A stretch of 56,648 nt of DNA from Fredricksoniimonas sp964643325 (GCA_964643325.1 CAZXSE010000008.1:1-56648); one strand, 5' to 3'. Positions 8,289 to 16,927 are shown, counted from the stretch's first letter. Made by a program: numbers and translations. The notes: generated from the letters alone by a model not told the origin.

Positions 8289-8906
8289 TTACCTGCCGCC
8301 TGCCTGCGCCGGTTGCTTGTTCACGGGCGGCAGGATCACGATCTCGACGCGGCGGTTCTGCTGCCTGCCTGCCTTATCAGCGTTCGATGCCACAGGCCGG
8401 AATTCGCCGTACCCGATCGCCGCCAGGCGCTCGGGCCTGACACCGCCCTTCTCCTCAAGCTGATGAAGGACGCTGAGCGCGCGCGCCGAAGACAACTCCC
8501 AGTTGGACTTCCACGCCGAATGCTTGATGGGCTGATCATCCGTATGCCCTTCAATGCCAATGCTCATATCAGGGACGACCGTCTGGATCACGCCGGCGAC
8601 CTTATCGATCTTGGCCAGCGCGTCCTCACGCAGGGAGGCTTTGCCGGAATCAAAAAGGACCTCCTCGACAAATGTAATGACCAGCCCTTTGGTCAGCATC
8701 TCGACCTTGACCTCTTTTTCCGCGATCTCTTTGGACAGGCGGTCTTCCAACTCTTTCTTGGCGCGCTCCAGGGTCCCGAGCTCGCTCTTTAACCGGGATA
8801 TCCTTTCGGCGTCAACACTGCGGCCTTTCTGGAAAATAACAGTACACCCCTGCAGCGGCAGGGCAAGCGCGACGCACAGCAAAAGAAAGATGGTTTTTTG
8901 TAACAT
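8289..8906 (-). CDS. OmpA-family peptidoglycan-binding lipoprotein
   Basis: A 205-residue lipoprotein that should tether the outer membrane to peptidoglycan. It has a signal peptide ending in lipobox LQGC (Cys21). A helical segment follows (about 30-75), then an OmpA/MotB-like domain (about 80-190) with IEGHTDDQPI, LSSARALSVLHQL and the NRRVEIVI end. The conserved Asp and Arg that bind diaminopimelate in this family are visible in HTDD and NRRVE. The order helix-OmpA domain resembles MotB/TssL-type C-terminal regions more than Pal. A good promoter (8933-8961) and AAAAGGAG ribosome site precede it. It is followed by the coiled-coil gene. Confidence 0.88.
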   Translation of the reverse strand: MLQKTIFLLLCVALALPLQGCTVIFQKGRSVDAERISRLKSELGTLERAKKELEDRLSKEIAEKEVKVEMLTKGLVITFVEEVLFDSGKASLREDALAKIDKVAGVIQTVVPDMSIGIEGHTDDQPIKHSAWKSNWELSSARALSVLHQLEEKGGVRPERLAAIGYGEFRPVASNADKAGRQQNRRVEIVILPPVNKQPAQAGGR

Positions 8907-8932
8907 GGGCCGCTCCTTTTAAACGTGCTCTG

Positions 8933-8961
8933 AAATTAACACAGCCGCGTTCCACCGTCAA
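8933..8961 (-). promoter_or_regulatory. Promoter of the OmpA-like lipoprotein gene
   Basis: On the minus strand TTGACG (8956-8961) and TAATTT (8933-8938) are separated by 17 bases, close to the sigma-70 consensus. It sits in the 64-base gap between purA and the lipoprotein gene, about 27 bases before the ATG. Confidence 0.65.
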
Positions 8962-8970
8962 GGAATTACC

Positions 8971-10242
8971 CTACCTGACGATGATCTCGTTGCGTTCGGA
9001 ACCAATGGAAATATACTTGACCCTGACCCCGACAAGTTCCTCGATGCGCCCGATGTACGCGCGCGCCTGCGCAGGAAGGTCTTTGTAAGAACGGGTGCCT
9101 CCCAAGGGCTTCTGCCATCCCGGCATCTCGACATAGACCGGCGTTGCCCGGCACAACAGCTCGTGATCATGCTGAAAATCCTTGAATATCCTGCCCTTGT
9201 AGCGATACCCCGTGCAAAGGCTGATGGTCTTCAGTTCGTCGAGGACATCAAGCTTCATGATCGCCAGCTCGTCAAATCCGCCAAGCGTCGCCGCGTAACG
9301 GACCAGGACGCTGTCGAACCATCCGCAGCGGCGGGCGCGGCCCGTGGTCGAGCCGAACTCATTGCCTTTGGCGCGGATCACATCCTGCATCTTGCCGACA
9401 AACTCCGTCGGGAACGGCCCCTCGCCGACACGCGTGGTGTAGGCCTTGACCGCGGCGATGACCTTGTCGATCTTCGTCGGCGCCACCCCGCTGCCGCTGG
9501 CCACCCCGCCCACCATGGTGTTGGACGAGGTCACGTACGGATAGGTCCCGAAATCAATATCGAGGAACGCGCCCTGGGCGCCCTCAAAGAGCACGGACTT
9601 CTTCTTGTCAATGGCCGCATTCACATACAGCGCGGTATCACAAACATAAGGCGCGAGGCGACGGGCATAAGCCGTGTACTCCTTATAAATACCGTCAAAA
9701 GCAAACCCCTTCTGCCTGAAAACCTTGCGGAAATATTCATTCTTCTCGAGCAGATTATCCTGCAGCTTGGAACGGAACACGGCAGGGTTCATCAGATCCG
9801 CCATGCGGATCCCGCAGCGCGTCACCTTGTCCGCATAGCACGGGCCAATGCCGCGCCCCGTCGTGCCAATGCGGTTCGCGCGCATCTTTTCCCGTAATCC
9901 GTCAAGGACGCGGTGATACGGCATGACGATGTGGCTGTTGACCGCGATCTTCAGCTGCTGCGGCGTGACGCGGATGCCGCGCGCTTGCAGCCCGTCGATC
10001 TCCTCGAGCAGGGCCTTGGGGTCCACCACGACCCCGTTGCCGATGACGCAGGCCTTGCCCTTGCGCAAGATCGCGGAAGGCAGCAGATGGAACACATACT
10101 TTTCCTTGCCGACAATGACCGTGTGCCCGGCATTGCTGCCGCCCTGGTAGCGGACCGTGACATCCACATCCCTGGAAAGGATATCAATGAGTTTCCCCTT
10201 GCCTTCATCACCCCATTGGGCGCCTACGACAACAATGTTCAT
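8971..10242 (-). CDS. purA: Adenylosuccinate synthetase
   Basis: PurA joins IMP and aspartate with GTP to give adenylosuccinate, the first step from IMP to AMP. The 423-residue sequence has the GTP loop QWGDEGKGK at about 9-17, SNAGHTV with the catalytic His, GTTGRGIGPCYADK, and C-terminal TGRARRCGWFD. Length is normal. It begins 24 bases after the unknown membrane protein gene and ends just before the next transcript's promoter, so it is probably the last gene of the tig operon. Confidence 0.96.
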   Translation of the reverse strand: MNIVVVGAQWGDEGKGKLIDILSRDVDVTVRYQGGSNAGHTVIVGKEKYVFHLLPSAILRKGKACVIGNGVVVDPKALLEEIDGLQARGIRVTPQQLKIAVNSHIVMPYHRVLDGLREKMRANRIGTTGRGIGPCYADKVTRCGIRMADLMNPAVFRSKLQDNLLEKNEYFRKVFRQKGFAFDGIYKEYTAYARRLAPYVCDTALYVNAAIDKKKSVLFEGAQGAFLDIDFGTYPYVTSSNTMVGGVASGSGVAPTKIDKVIAAVKAYTTRVGEGPFPTEFVGKMQDVIRAKGNEFGSTTGRARRCGWFDSVLVRYAATLGGFDELAIMKLDVLDELKTISLCTGYRYKGRIFKDFQHDHELLCRATPVYVEMPGWQKPLGGTRSYKDLPAQARAYIGRIEELVGVRVKYISIGSERNEIIVR

Positions 10243-10265
10243 CTCTCTTCCCTTCGTGAGGACTT

Positions 10266-10982
10266 TTAGGATAACGTGACCGTCAGGCGGTCATTGATCA
10301 TATAAGCAAAAAAGATCATGGCCGCGCCTGCCGCAAGATACACCGCCGAAAGGACCACCGCGACCAGCGACCTCTTCCCGCGTAAAACCTCCGCTGCTTT
10401 GGCGCGCCGCGCCAGAAAGAATACCGCAAGGACCAAAATGATGCCCGCATTGCGGCACAGCTCAAAGAACATGAGGCTGCCCACGGAGTAAAAAAACATG
10501 CCCGGGGTCCATGCCATGCCGCCCTGCCAGATGATCTGGTAGCTGGACGGCCATGCATTCGCGAACAGGACCAGGACAACCGCCAGGATGAACGCCATGG
10601 CGCGGGCCATTGCGCCGCCCGCTGCCAGGCGCGGAACAAAACCAGCCACAGGCAAGGAGCTTTCTGTTAACAACCGCCGCCATTCCCGAAAGAAAGCGAC
10701 TGCAATGATCAGAAAGAAAATGCCCATGGCGCCATAAAAGCAAAGTGCCGTGCGAAAGAACGCCGGCGCCAGCAATACCATGTCAAGAAGGCGCAGGTCG
10801 AACACGGCGCCGAGGACCAGCGCGCTCGCGAGAAAGACCGCGGCAAAACCGGCCAGCGCCGCCCGGCCCGCGCCCCGCAATGCCAGCAGGGCCAGCGCCA
10901 CCATGCCGGCCGATGCCAACTGCACGGGGCTGAGGCTTTCCTGAATGCCCGCGACAAAAAAGACCAGCAGGTCAAAACCCAT
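10266..10982 (-). CDS. Polytopic membrane protein, unknown (possible DsbD/CcdA-like fold)
   Basis: A 238-residue inner-membrane protein with about six hydrophobic helices, starting directly with one. I do not recognise it firmly. The N-terminal stretch GIQESLSPVQLASAGMVALA followed by a loop and a second helix recalls the GxxxxxSPC start of CcdA/DsbD-type transporters, but the Cys is absent (SPV), so redox transfer by that mechanism is unlikely. Internal features are a Arg/Glu-rich loop near residue 110 (FREWRRLLTES) and a final cytosolic run (RRAKAAEVLRGKRS). It lies 3 bases after serA and 24 before purA, so it is co-transcribed with biosynthetic genes, which does not reveal its role. Confidence 0.7.
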   Translation of the reverse strand: MGFDLLVFFVAGIQESLSPVQLASAGMVALALLALRGAGRAALAGFAAVFLASALVLGAVFDLRLLDMVLLAPAFFRTALCFYGAMGIFFLIIAVAFFREWRRLLTESSLPVAGFVPRLAAGGAMARAMAFILAVVLVLFANAWPSSYQIIWQGGMAWTPGMFFYSVGSLMFFELCRNAGIILVLAVFFLARRAKAAEVLRGKRSLVAVVLSAVYLAAGAAMIFFAYMINDRLTVTLS

Positions 10983-10985
10983 GCC

Positions 10986-12575
10986 TTACACCTTGAGCAT
11001 CTTTACGAACTGGATGCCCTTGACCTGTTTCAATCCGTCAATGACCGCGGCCGGGACATCAGCGTCAACATTGACCACGCTGACCGCCGTTGAACCTTCC
11101 TTCTCGCGGCCGAAGGTGATGTACGCGATATTGACCTTCGCGTTGCCCAGGGCCGTTCCCACCGCGCCCACGATGCCGGGCACGTCATTGTTACGGATAA
11201 AGAGGATGTTCCCCGACGGGACCGCCTCGACATACACATTATCGACCTTGACGATGCGCGGCTTTCTGTTGGCCGAAAGAACGCCCCACACTTCCAGCGC
11301 TTCCTTGTCGGTGACAACGCGCAGCTTGATGCAATTGCCGAATTCCTGTTCGTCCTCGATCACTTCCTGCAGGACGATGCCGCGCTCCTTGGCAATATCG
11401 ATCGAATTGATCACATTGATGTTATCGCCGAGGATCGGCTTGAGGACGCCATAAACGATCGACATGGCCATGGGCATCATGTTGTATTTCGAAAGGACGC
11501 CGCCATAAACGATCTTGATCTCCTTGATGCCTCCGCTGACCAGCTGGCCCGCGAATTTCCCTAGCTTATCGCCCAGGTCAATGTAGGGCTCCAGCGCCTT
11601 GTAGGAAGCTTCATCCAGCGACGGAAAGTTCGCGGCATTGCGAATGCCCTTGCCCAAAAGAGCATCCTTGACCGAATGCGCGACCTCGATGGCCACGTTC
11701 ACCTGGGCCTCAGCCGTCGATGCTCCCAGATGCGGTGTTGCCACGCAATTGTCGAACTTAAGGAACGCGCTGTCCGGCTTGGGCGGCTCTTCATCATAAA
11801 CATCCAGCGCCGCGCCCGCGATGCGTTTGGTCTCAAGCGCTTTGGCCAGCGCCGCCTCATCAATGATCCCGCCGCGCGCGCAATTGATGAGCCGGACGGT
11901 CTTTTTCATCATATTGATCTGTTCTTCACCGATCATGCCCTTGGTCTCGTCGGTCTTGGGTACGTGGACCGTAATGAAGTCCGAGTTCTTGATCAGATCC
12001 TCAAAAGTGGCCATCACGATGCCGCGCTTGGCCGCCATCTCCGCCGAAAGGAACGGGTCGTACGCCTTGATGGCCATGCCGAAGCCCTGCGCGAATTTTG
12101 CCACGGTCGAACCAATGCGGCCGAGGCCAATGACGCCGAGGGTCTTGCCGTAAAGCTCAACACCCTGGAATTTACTGCGCTCCCACTTGCCGGCCTTCAT
12201 GGACCCGTGCGCCTGCGGAATATTGCGCGCGAGCGCCATGATCAGGCTGAACGCGTGCTCTGCCGTCGAGGTCGTGTTACCCCCGGGCGTATTCATGGCA
12301 ATGATGCCTCTTTTTGTCGCAGCCTTCAGGTCCACATTATCAAGCCCGACACCGGCGCGGCCCACAACCTTGAGCTTCGTGGCCGCGTTGATGATCTCTT
12401 CCGTGACCTGCGTGCCGCTGCGGACGATCAGCGCATCGTACTGGCCGATGATCTCCTTGAGCCCCTCGGGCTTAAGATCATACTTGCAGTCAACCTCAAA
12501 AACATCGCCTTCTTTGAGGATCTTCAAACCTTCTTCGGCCAGCTTGTCGCTGACCAGCACTCTCATCTTTGTCAT
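10986..12575 (-). CDS. serA: D-3-phosphoglycerate dehydrogenase
   Basis: SerA oxidises 3-phosphoglycerate to 3-phosphohydroxypyruvate, the first step of serine synthesis. At 529 residues this is the long form: catalytic and NAD domains (about 1-315, with GLGRIGSTVAKFAQGFGM and catalytic segments RAGVGLDN, DEEPP and HLGAST), an intervening ASB domain (about 315-450) and a C-terminal ACT domain (about 455-529) that senses serine in other long-form enzymes. It follows the class V aminotransferase by 8 bases; together they make phosphoserine, which is strong contextual support. Confidence 0.96.
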   Translation of the reverse strand: MTKMRVLVSDKLAEEGLKILKEGDVFEVDCKYDLKPEGLKEIIGQYDALIVRSGTQVTEEIINAATKLKVVGRAGVGLDNVDLKAATKRGIIAMNTPGGNTTSTAEHAFSLIMALARNIPQAHGSMKAGKWERSKFQGVELYGKTLGVIGLGRIGSTVAKFAQGFGMAIKAYDPFLSAEMAAKRGIVMATFEDLIKNSDFITVHVPKTDETKGMIGEEQINMMKKTVRLINCARGGIIDEAALAKALETKRIAGAALDVYDEEPPKPDSAFLKFDNCVATPHLGASTAEAQVNVAIEVAHSVKDALLGKGIRNAANFPSLDEASYKALEPYIDLGDKLGKFAGQLVSGGIKEIKIVYGGVLSKYNMMPMAMSIVYGVLKPILGDNINVINSIDIAKERGIVLQEVIEDEQEFGNCIKLRVVTDKEALEVWGVLSANRKPRIVKVDNVYVEAVPSGNILFIRNNDVPGIVGAVGTALGNAKVNIAYITFGREKEGSTAVSVVNVDADVPAAVIDGLKQVKGIQFVKMLKV

Positions 12576-12583
12576 ACGGCTCC

Positions 12584-13723
12584 TTAACTGTTCATCACCT
12601 TCTGCGCCGCCGCAAGGCCTGCGCCGAGTTCGAATTTGTGGCCCGCCTCTTTCAGCACCTTCTCCAGGCAGGAAATGCCGGCCATCAGGTCATACTCATC
12701 CACCGCGCCCATATGCGCGATACGGACCACTTTTCCGTCGAGTTCGCCCTGCCCGCCCGCCATGGTGATGCCATGGACATCGCGCATGGTCTTGACGAGC
12801 TTCTTGGGATTGAGCGCCTCGGGCACCAGGATCGCCGTCAGGGCCCTTGAACGGAACTGCGGCTCGGCATAAACCTTCAATCCGATCGCCTCAGCCCCCG
12901 CCCATACCGCCTTCGCCATCTTCAGATAGTATGCCTGTTTCTTGTCAAGCCCGGCGCCCAAGAGCATCTTGACCGCCTCATTGAGCGCGATCACAATGCC
13001 GATCGCCGGCGTGAACGGTGTATCCGTGTCAGCCAGGGACTTGCGGGCTTTACGCAGGTCAAAATAAAAACGCACGTTCGTCGAGGCGTCGATCATGGCG
13101 ATCGCTTTCGCGCTCGCCGCGACAATGCCCACACCCGGCGGCAGCATCAGCCCCTTGTGCGAGCCGGAACAATACACGTCAACACCCCACTCATCAAAAC
13201 GGATCGGCTCGGTCCCCAGGGCGCTGACACCATCGACCACGAGCGCGGCCTTGGTCGTCTTCATATAAGCACCGATAGACGCCACATCCGGCGTTACCGA
13301 TGTTGATGTTTCGCACTGGGTGATGAACACCGCCTTGGCGTCGGGATTCTCGGCCATGGCTTTTTTGATCTCTTCAACGGTCACCGCCCTGCCCCAGGCC
13401 ACCTTCAGGACAACAGGCGTTGCCTTGTAGGCCTTGACCAGCGCGGTCCAGCGCTCGCCGAACTTGCCGTACTCGACCGTGATCGCCTTGTCGCCGGGGT
13501 TGATGAGATTGGCGACCGCCGCTTCCATGGCGCCCGTCCCGGAAGAAGCCAGCAGATAGACATCGCTCGTCGTGCCAATGACCTGCTTTAAGCCCTCAAA
13601 GGTCTCTTTCAAGACCTGCTGGAACTGCGGGGTGCGGTGATGGATGATCGGCCGGCCCAGGACCTCGCACAACTCGACCGGGACTTTCGACGGCCCCGGG
13701 GTCAACAATAAATTCCTTTTCAT
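12584..13723 (-). CDS. Class V aminotransferase, probable phosphoserine aminotransferase equivalent
   Basis: A 379-residue PLP enzyme of the alanine-glyoxylate/serine-pyruvate aminotransferase group. LLTPGPSKVP opens the protein. The glycine-rich SSGTGAMEAA binds PLP phosphate, VDGVSALG carries the PLP-ring Asp, and the Schiff-base lysine is in YCSGSHKGLMLPPG (about residue 195). No canonical serC is in the window. Enzymes of this subgroup adjacent to serA act as phosphoserine aminotransferases in some lineages, so I infer glutamate to 3-phosphohydroxypyruvate transfer. Serine-glyoxylate transamination is the alternative; sequence alone cannot decide. It starts 12 bases after clpP. Confidence 0.85.
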   Translation of the reverse strand: MKRNLLLTPGPSKVPVELCEVLGRPIIHHRTPQFQQVLKETFEGLKQVIGTTSDVYLLASSGTGAMEAAVANLINPGDKAITVEYGKFGERWTALVKAYKATPVVLKVAWGRAVTVEEIKKAMAENPDAKAVFITQCETSTSVTPDVASIGAYMKTTKAALVVDGVSALGTEPIRFDEWGVDVYCSGSHKGLMLPPGVGIVAASAKAIAMIDASTNVRFYFDLRKARKSLADTDTPFTPAIGIVIALNEAVKMLLGAGLDKKQAYYLKMAKAVWAGAEAIGLKVYAEPQFRSRALTAILVPEALNPKKLVKTMRDVHGITMAGGQGELDGKVVRIAHMGAVDEYDLMAGISCLEKVLKEAGHKFELGAGLAAAQKVMNS

Positions 13724-13735
13724 CGCGCCTCCTTC

Positions 13736-14332
13736 TTAACGTACGATAGCGGGAAGAACCTCATCGACCAAACCATAATCCTTCGCTTCCTGCGCGGACA
13801 TGAAGAAATCGCGGTCTGAATCCTTGAGGATCTTTTCCAGTGGTTGTTTGCTGTGCTTGGCCAGGATCGCGGAAAGGTTCTGTTTCATCCGCAGGATCTC
13901 CTGGGCTTGTATCGAAATATCGCTCGCCGTACCCTCAGCGCCGCCCCAGGGCTGGTGGATCATGATGCGCGCGTTCGGCAGGGCAAAGCGCTTGCCCGTC
14001 GCCCCCGCCGTCAAAAGAACAGCGCCCATGCTCGCGGCCTGGCCGATGCAATAGGTGCACACCTTGGGCTTCAAGAACTGGATGGTGTCGTAGATCGCGA
14101 GCCCCGCGGTCACGGAACCGCCCGGCGAATTAATGTAAACGCTGATATCCTTATCAGGGTCCTCGGACTGCAGGAACAATAACTGCGCGACGATCAGGTT
14201 CGAGACCACATCATCGATGGCGGTGCCCAGAAAAATGATCCGGTCCTTGAGCAGGCGCGAATAGATGTCATACGCGCGCTCCGCGTGCCCCGTACCCTCG
14301 ACGACCATTGGGACCAATGTTGCTTTTGTCAT
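13736..14332 (-). CDS. clpP: ATP-dependent Clp protease proteolytic subunit
   Basis: ClpP forms the two-ring protease chamber served by ClpX or ClpA. Using the ATG at 14330-14332, the product has 198 residues with the catalytic triad Ser101 (GQAASMGA), His126 (MIHQPWGG) and Asp175 (DRDFF), spaced exactly as in the family. This start is chosen because it forms an ATGA overlap with the tig stop and follows a strong GGGAGGAG ribosome site; an in-frame ATG at 14350 is less likely. The tig-clpP order is widespread, usually followed by clpX, which is replaced here by a class V aminotransferase. Confidence 0.96.
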   Translation of the reverse strand: MTKATLVPMVVEGTGHAERAYDIYSRLLKDRIIFLGTAIDDVVSNLIVAQLLFLQSEDPDKDISVYINSPGGSVTAGLAIYDTIQFLKPKVCTYCIGQAASMGAVLLTAGATGKRFALPNARIMIHQPWGGAEGTASDISIQAQEILRMKQNLSAILAKHSKQPLEKILKDSDRDFFMSAQEAKDYGLVDEVLPAIVR

Positions 14333-15225
14333 GACTTTGTCTCCTCCCATTTCGCTTCTTTAAAAAGGAACTCCATGACCTTGGCCGAAAGGTTCTCATT
14401 CTCTGCGGCCGTGATCTTCTCCGCCTCAGCGATCTTGTGCAGGATCAGGAAGGTCCGCACATCCCTTTCCGCCGCGGCCCTCAGGTCCTTCTCCGCCTCT
14501 TTCATCTTCTTGGTGATATCCTCGTCCTTCATGCCAAAGGTCTTCATGCGGCGCGCAAAATCATCGCAGCGGCCGGCCAGCTGGCGTTCGACCAACGACT
14601 GCGGCACATCAAGCTTGCAGGCCTTGATCAGGGCGTCAATAAGCCGGGTCTCGGTATCCTGGCGGTTCTGGCGCTCTTTCTCAAGCTCAAGATTGTGCCG
14701 GACCGCCTTCTTAAGGTCTTCCAGCGCCGGAAAGCCGAGGGTCTTGGCAAATTCATCATCCAGCGGCGTCTTCTCGTCAGCGCCGCGGCCTTTCTTGAAA
14801 AAGTCCAGGCTCTTGGCAACATCCTCCTCAGAAACGTCCACGTTCTTTTTCGCGAGCTTGATGCCTTTATAATCCTTGACCTCGAACTCAGGACGGATGT
14901 CGAACGTGGCACGGAACTGCAGCCCCCCGTCCTTCATGGCAACCTGGTCGATGGACGGAAAATCAATGGGGTCCATCTTTTCCTGGACAACGCCCTCGTG
15001 ATAAGCCTCGGGGACCAGCTTTTTCATCACTTCCTCGCGCGCCAGAGCGCCGTGCTGCTCCTCGACCAGCTTGCGCGGCGCTTTGCCCGGGCGGAACCCC
15101 TTGATCGTCGCGCTCCTGACAATGCTCGCCATCACTTCATCGAATTTCTGCGCGACCCTTTCGGCAGGCACTTCGATATGCATTTCCCGACGCAATGCGT
15201 CGATCTTCTTCACCGAGATCTTCAT
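14329..15225 (-). CDS. tig: Trigger factor lacking the PPIase domain
   Basis: Trigger factor binds the ribosome exit tunnel and shields nascent chains. This protein has 298 residues against about 430 normally. The ribosome-binding tail domain is intact with GFRPGKAP near residues 43-50. After YKGIKLAKKNVDVSEEDVAK (about 120-140) the sequence goes almost directly to DDEFAKTLG and the helical C-terminal chaperone arms. The FKBP-type PPIase domain that normally sits in between is missing, with FFKKGRGADEKTP as the only linker. The frame is open and the junction is clean, so this looks like a stable short variant. It overlaps clpP by 4 bases. Confidence 0.92.
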   Translation of the reverse strand: MKISVKKIDALRREMHIEVPAERVAQKFDEVMASIVRSATIKGFRPGKAPRKLVEEQHGALAREEVMKKLVPEAYHEGVVQEKMDPIDFPSIDQVAMKDGGLQFRATFDIRPEFEVKDYKGIKLAKKNVDVSEEDVAKSLDFFKKGRGADEKTPLDDEFAKTLGFPALEDLKKAVRHNLELEKERQNRQDTETRLIDALIKACKLDVPQSLVERQLAGRCDDFARRMKTFGMKDEDITKKMKEAEKDLRAAAERDVRTFLILHKIAEAEKITAAENENLSAKVMEFLFKEAKWEETKS

Positions 15226-15270
15226 GCGTGCTCCCCGCTCCTTTTACACCGTTATTGTTAAAGAAAGACC

Positions 15271-15298
15271 ATCATAAAACATTTATATGCAAAAGCAA
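15271..15298 (-). promoter_or_regulatory. Possible promoter of tig-clpP
   Basis: On the minus strand TTGCTT (15293-15298) and TATGAT (15271-15276) are 16 bases apart, in the 111-base AT-rich gap between lptB and tig. A second candidate -35, TTGACG, lies a little further upstream but with poor spacing. AAAGGAGCGGGGAG precedes the tig ATG. Confidence 0.45.
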
Positions 15299-15336
15299 TC
15301 AAAATCCCGTCAAAACAGAGCCTCCGGGACCCCCGG

Positions 15337-16059
15337 TCACATCCTGAAACTCTCGCCCAGATAGACCTGCCTGGCCCTGGGATCATTGATCAGGTCCTGC
15401 GCTGTTCCCGAGATCATGATCCGGCCTTCGGCCACCAGATAGGCCCTGTCAACGATCGAGAGGGTCTCGCGCACATTATGGTCGGTCAACAGGATTCCCA
15501 GCCCGCGATTCTTGAGGTCTTTGATGATGCCTTGCGCTTCCGCAACAACGATCGGGTCAATACCCGAGAATGGCTCGTCCAGCAAAAGGAACGACGGATT
15601 GGTGACCAGCGCCCGCGTGATCTCAAGCCTGCGGCGTTCTCCGCCGGAAAGCGTATAGGCCTTGCTGCGCGCCAGATGCGCGATGTTCAATTCCTCCAGC
15701 AGGGACTCAAGGCGGCGCTTGCGCTCGCGCGCGCCGATATCCAGCGTCTCCAGCACGGCCATGATATTCTCCGCGACCGTGAGTTTCCTGAAAATGGACG
15801 GCTCCTGGGCCAAATATCCCATTCCCAGGCGGCAGCGGTCATGGATCGGCTTGTTGGTAATATCCTCCTGGTCGAACAGAACGCGGCCGCCGTCGGGCTG
15901 GATGATCCCCACGGCCATGTAAAAAGACGTGGTCTTGCCCGCGCCGTTAGGCCCGAGCAGCCCGACGATCTCCGACCGGCCGACATTGAGGCTCAGCCCG
16001 TTGACGACCCTGCGGCCGTTGTATATCTTTACCAGATCCCTGACTTCGAGAAGGTCCAT
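15337..16059 (-). CDS. lptB: Lipopolysaccharide export ATPase LptB
   Basis: LptB is the ABC ATPase that powers lipopolysaccharide extraction by LptFG at the inner membrane. The 240-residue protein has Walker A (LLGPNGAGKTTSF), the ABC signature (LSGGERRRLEI), Walker B (FLLLDEPFSGIDP) and the H-loop (LLTDHNVRETL). The segment GYLAQEPSIFRKLTV in the Q-loop region is diagnostic for LptB. It follows the lptC-lptA fusion by 13 bases and is the last gene of the Kdo/Lpt operon. LptFG and LptD are not in the window. Confidence 0.95.
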   Translation of the reverse strand: MDLLEVRDLVKIYNGRRVVNGLSLNVGRSEIVGLLGPNGAGKTTSFYMAVGIIQPDGGRVLFDQEDITNKPIHDRCRLGMGYLAQEPSIFRKLTVAENIMAVLETLDIGARERKRRLESLLEELNIAHLARSKAYTLSGGERRRLEITRALVTNPSFLLLDEPFSGIDPIVVAEAQGIIKDLKNRGLGILLTDHNVRETLSIVDRAYLVAEGRIMISGTAQDLINDPRARQVYLGESFRM

Positions 16060-16072
16060 TGCCCCTGCCTTT

Positions 16073-16927
16073 TTAATAATTCAGCATGTCTTCCGACGTT
16101 TTATCACCCGGATCAATGAAAAGTTTCGGCTTGCCCGTCAGGACCATGCGCTGCTCATCCGCCAGATAGACGAGCTTGTCCGAATATGTGATGTTCATCC
16201 CCTGATGCAGCTCGACATTGCCCGTGCAGATGATCTTGCGGATCCTCCGGCTTTCCTGGTCGAACTGGACCTCCATGCGGTCGGCCTTGAGCTTGCGCAT
16301 GGTCGAAAGCTCAATGGCCTGCACATTCTCCGTGAACACCGCGGACTCCGTGGCCTGGTCGATCTCCATGGGCCCGTCGGAAGTGATCTGGATGCGGTTG
16401 TCCATCTTCTTATCCTTGCCCTCGGCAAGGATATCGGCGGTCACATCGCTCATCAGCTTCGCTTCCTTAAGCCCCGGATGCGCTTCCATGCCCTGCCCCT
16501 CGACGGTCATGTTCTCATCTTCGATCACAACCCGGTCATCGGTCTGCACCAGGTCGTCACCCCTGCTCCACTGCAGGGTGTCGGTCTTTAGCGTAGCGCC
16601 TTTTTCCGTCGTGATAACAACATCCTCCTGAAGGTCCACATTACCCGAGACCTTGTCAATGGTCCCTTTCTTCGCCTGCAGGTTCGTGTCCTCCTCACCG
16701 TAAGAGTTGGCATTGACATTGGTGACCGCCACCTCATTGCCCTGGATATGCGCCTTGTCGCCCTTGATATCCCAGGACTTCTGCCCTTCCTCGGAATAAC
16801 CGGAAAGGTTGAACCCTTCAAGTTCCTGCGCCACGGCGTCTTCCCGCGAACGTTCAGCCGGCGTGATGTCAGCGGCAAAAGCCGCACCGCACAGGACCAT
16901 CCCAAAAAGCACAAGAGCCCTTATCAT
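16073..16927 (-). CDS. LptC-LptA fusion, periplasmic lipopolysaccharide bridge protein
   Basis: A 284-residue exported protein with a signal peptide (about 1-18, ending AAFAA). Its first half (about 35-155) reads as LptC: FNLSGYSEEGQKSWDIKGDK, then successive beta-strands with VNANSY and TDTLQWSRGDDLV. The second half (about 165-275) reads as an OstA/LptA domain: IQITSDGPMEID, KADRMEVQFDQE, IICTGNVELHQG and SDKLVYLADEQRMVLTG. In E. coli these are separate proteins that pass lipopolysaccharide from LptB2FG to LptDE. Fusing them in one chain next to lptB is consistent with that job. It overlaps kdsC by 4 bases. No classic LptC membrane anchor remains; the signal looks cleavable. Confidence 0.85.
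   Translation of the reverse strand: MIRALVLFGMVLCGAAFAADITPAERSREDAVAQELEGFNLSGYSEEGQKSWDIKGDKAHIQGNEVAVTNVNANSYGEEDTNLQAKKGTIDKVSGNVDLQEDVVITTEKGATLKTDTLQWSRGDDLVQTDDRVVIEDENMTVEGQGMEAHPGLKEAKLMSDVTADILAEGKDKKMDNRIQITSDGPMEIDQATESAVFTENVQAIELSTMRKLKADRMEVQFDQESRRIRKIICTGNVELHQGMNITYSDKLVYLADEQRMVLTGKPKLFIDPGDKTSEDMLNY

Noticed and set aside
15337..15360. A terminator for lptB from the CCGGG/CCCGG repeat just inside and after its end
   Set aside because: The stem is only 5 base pairs and no U tract follows directly.
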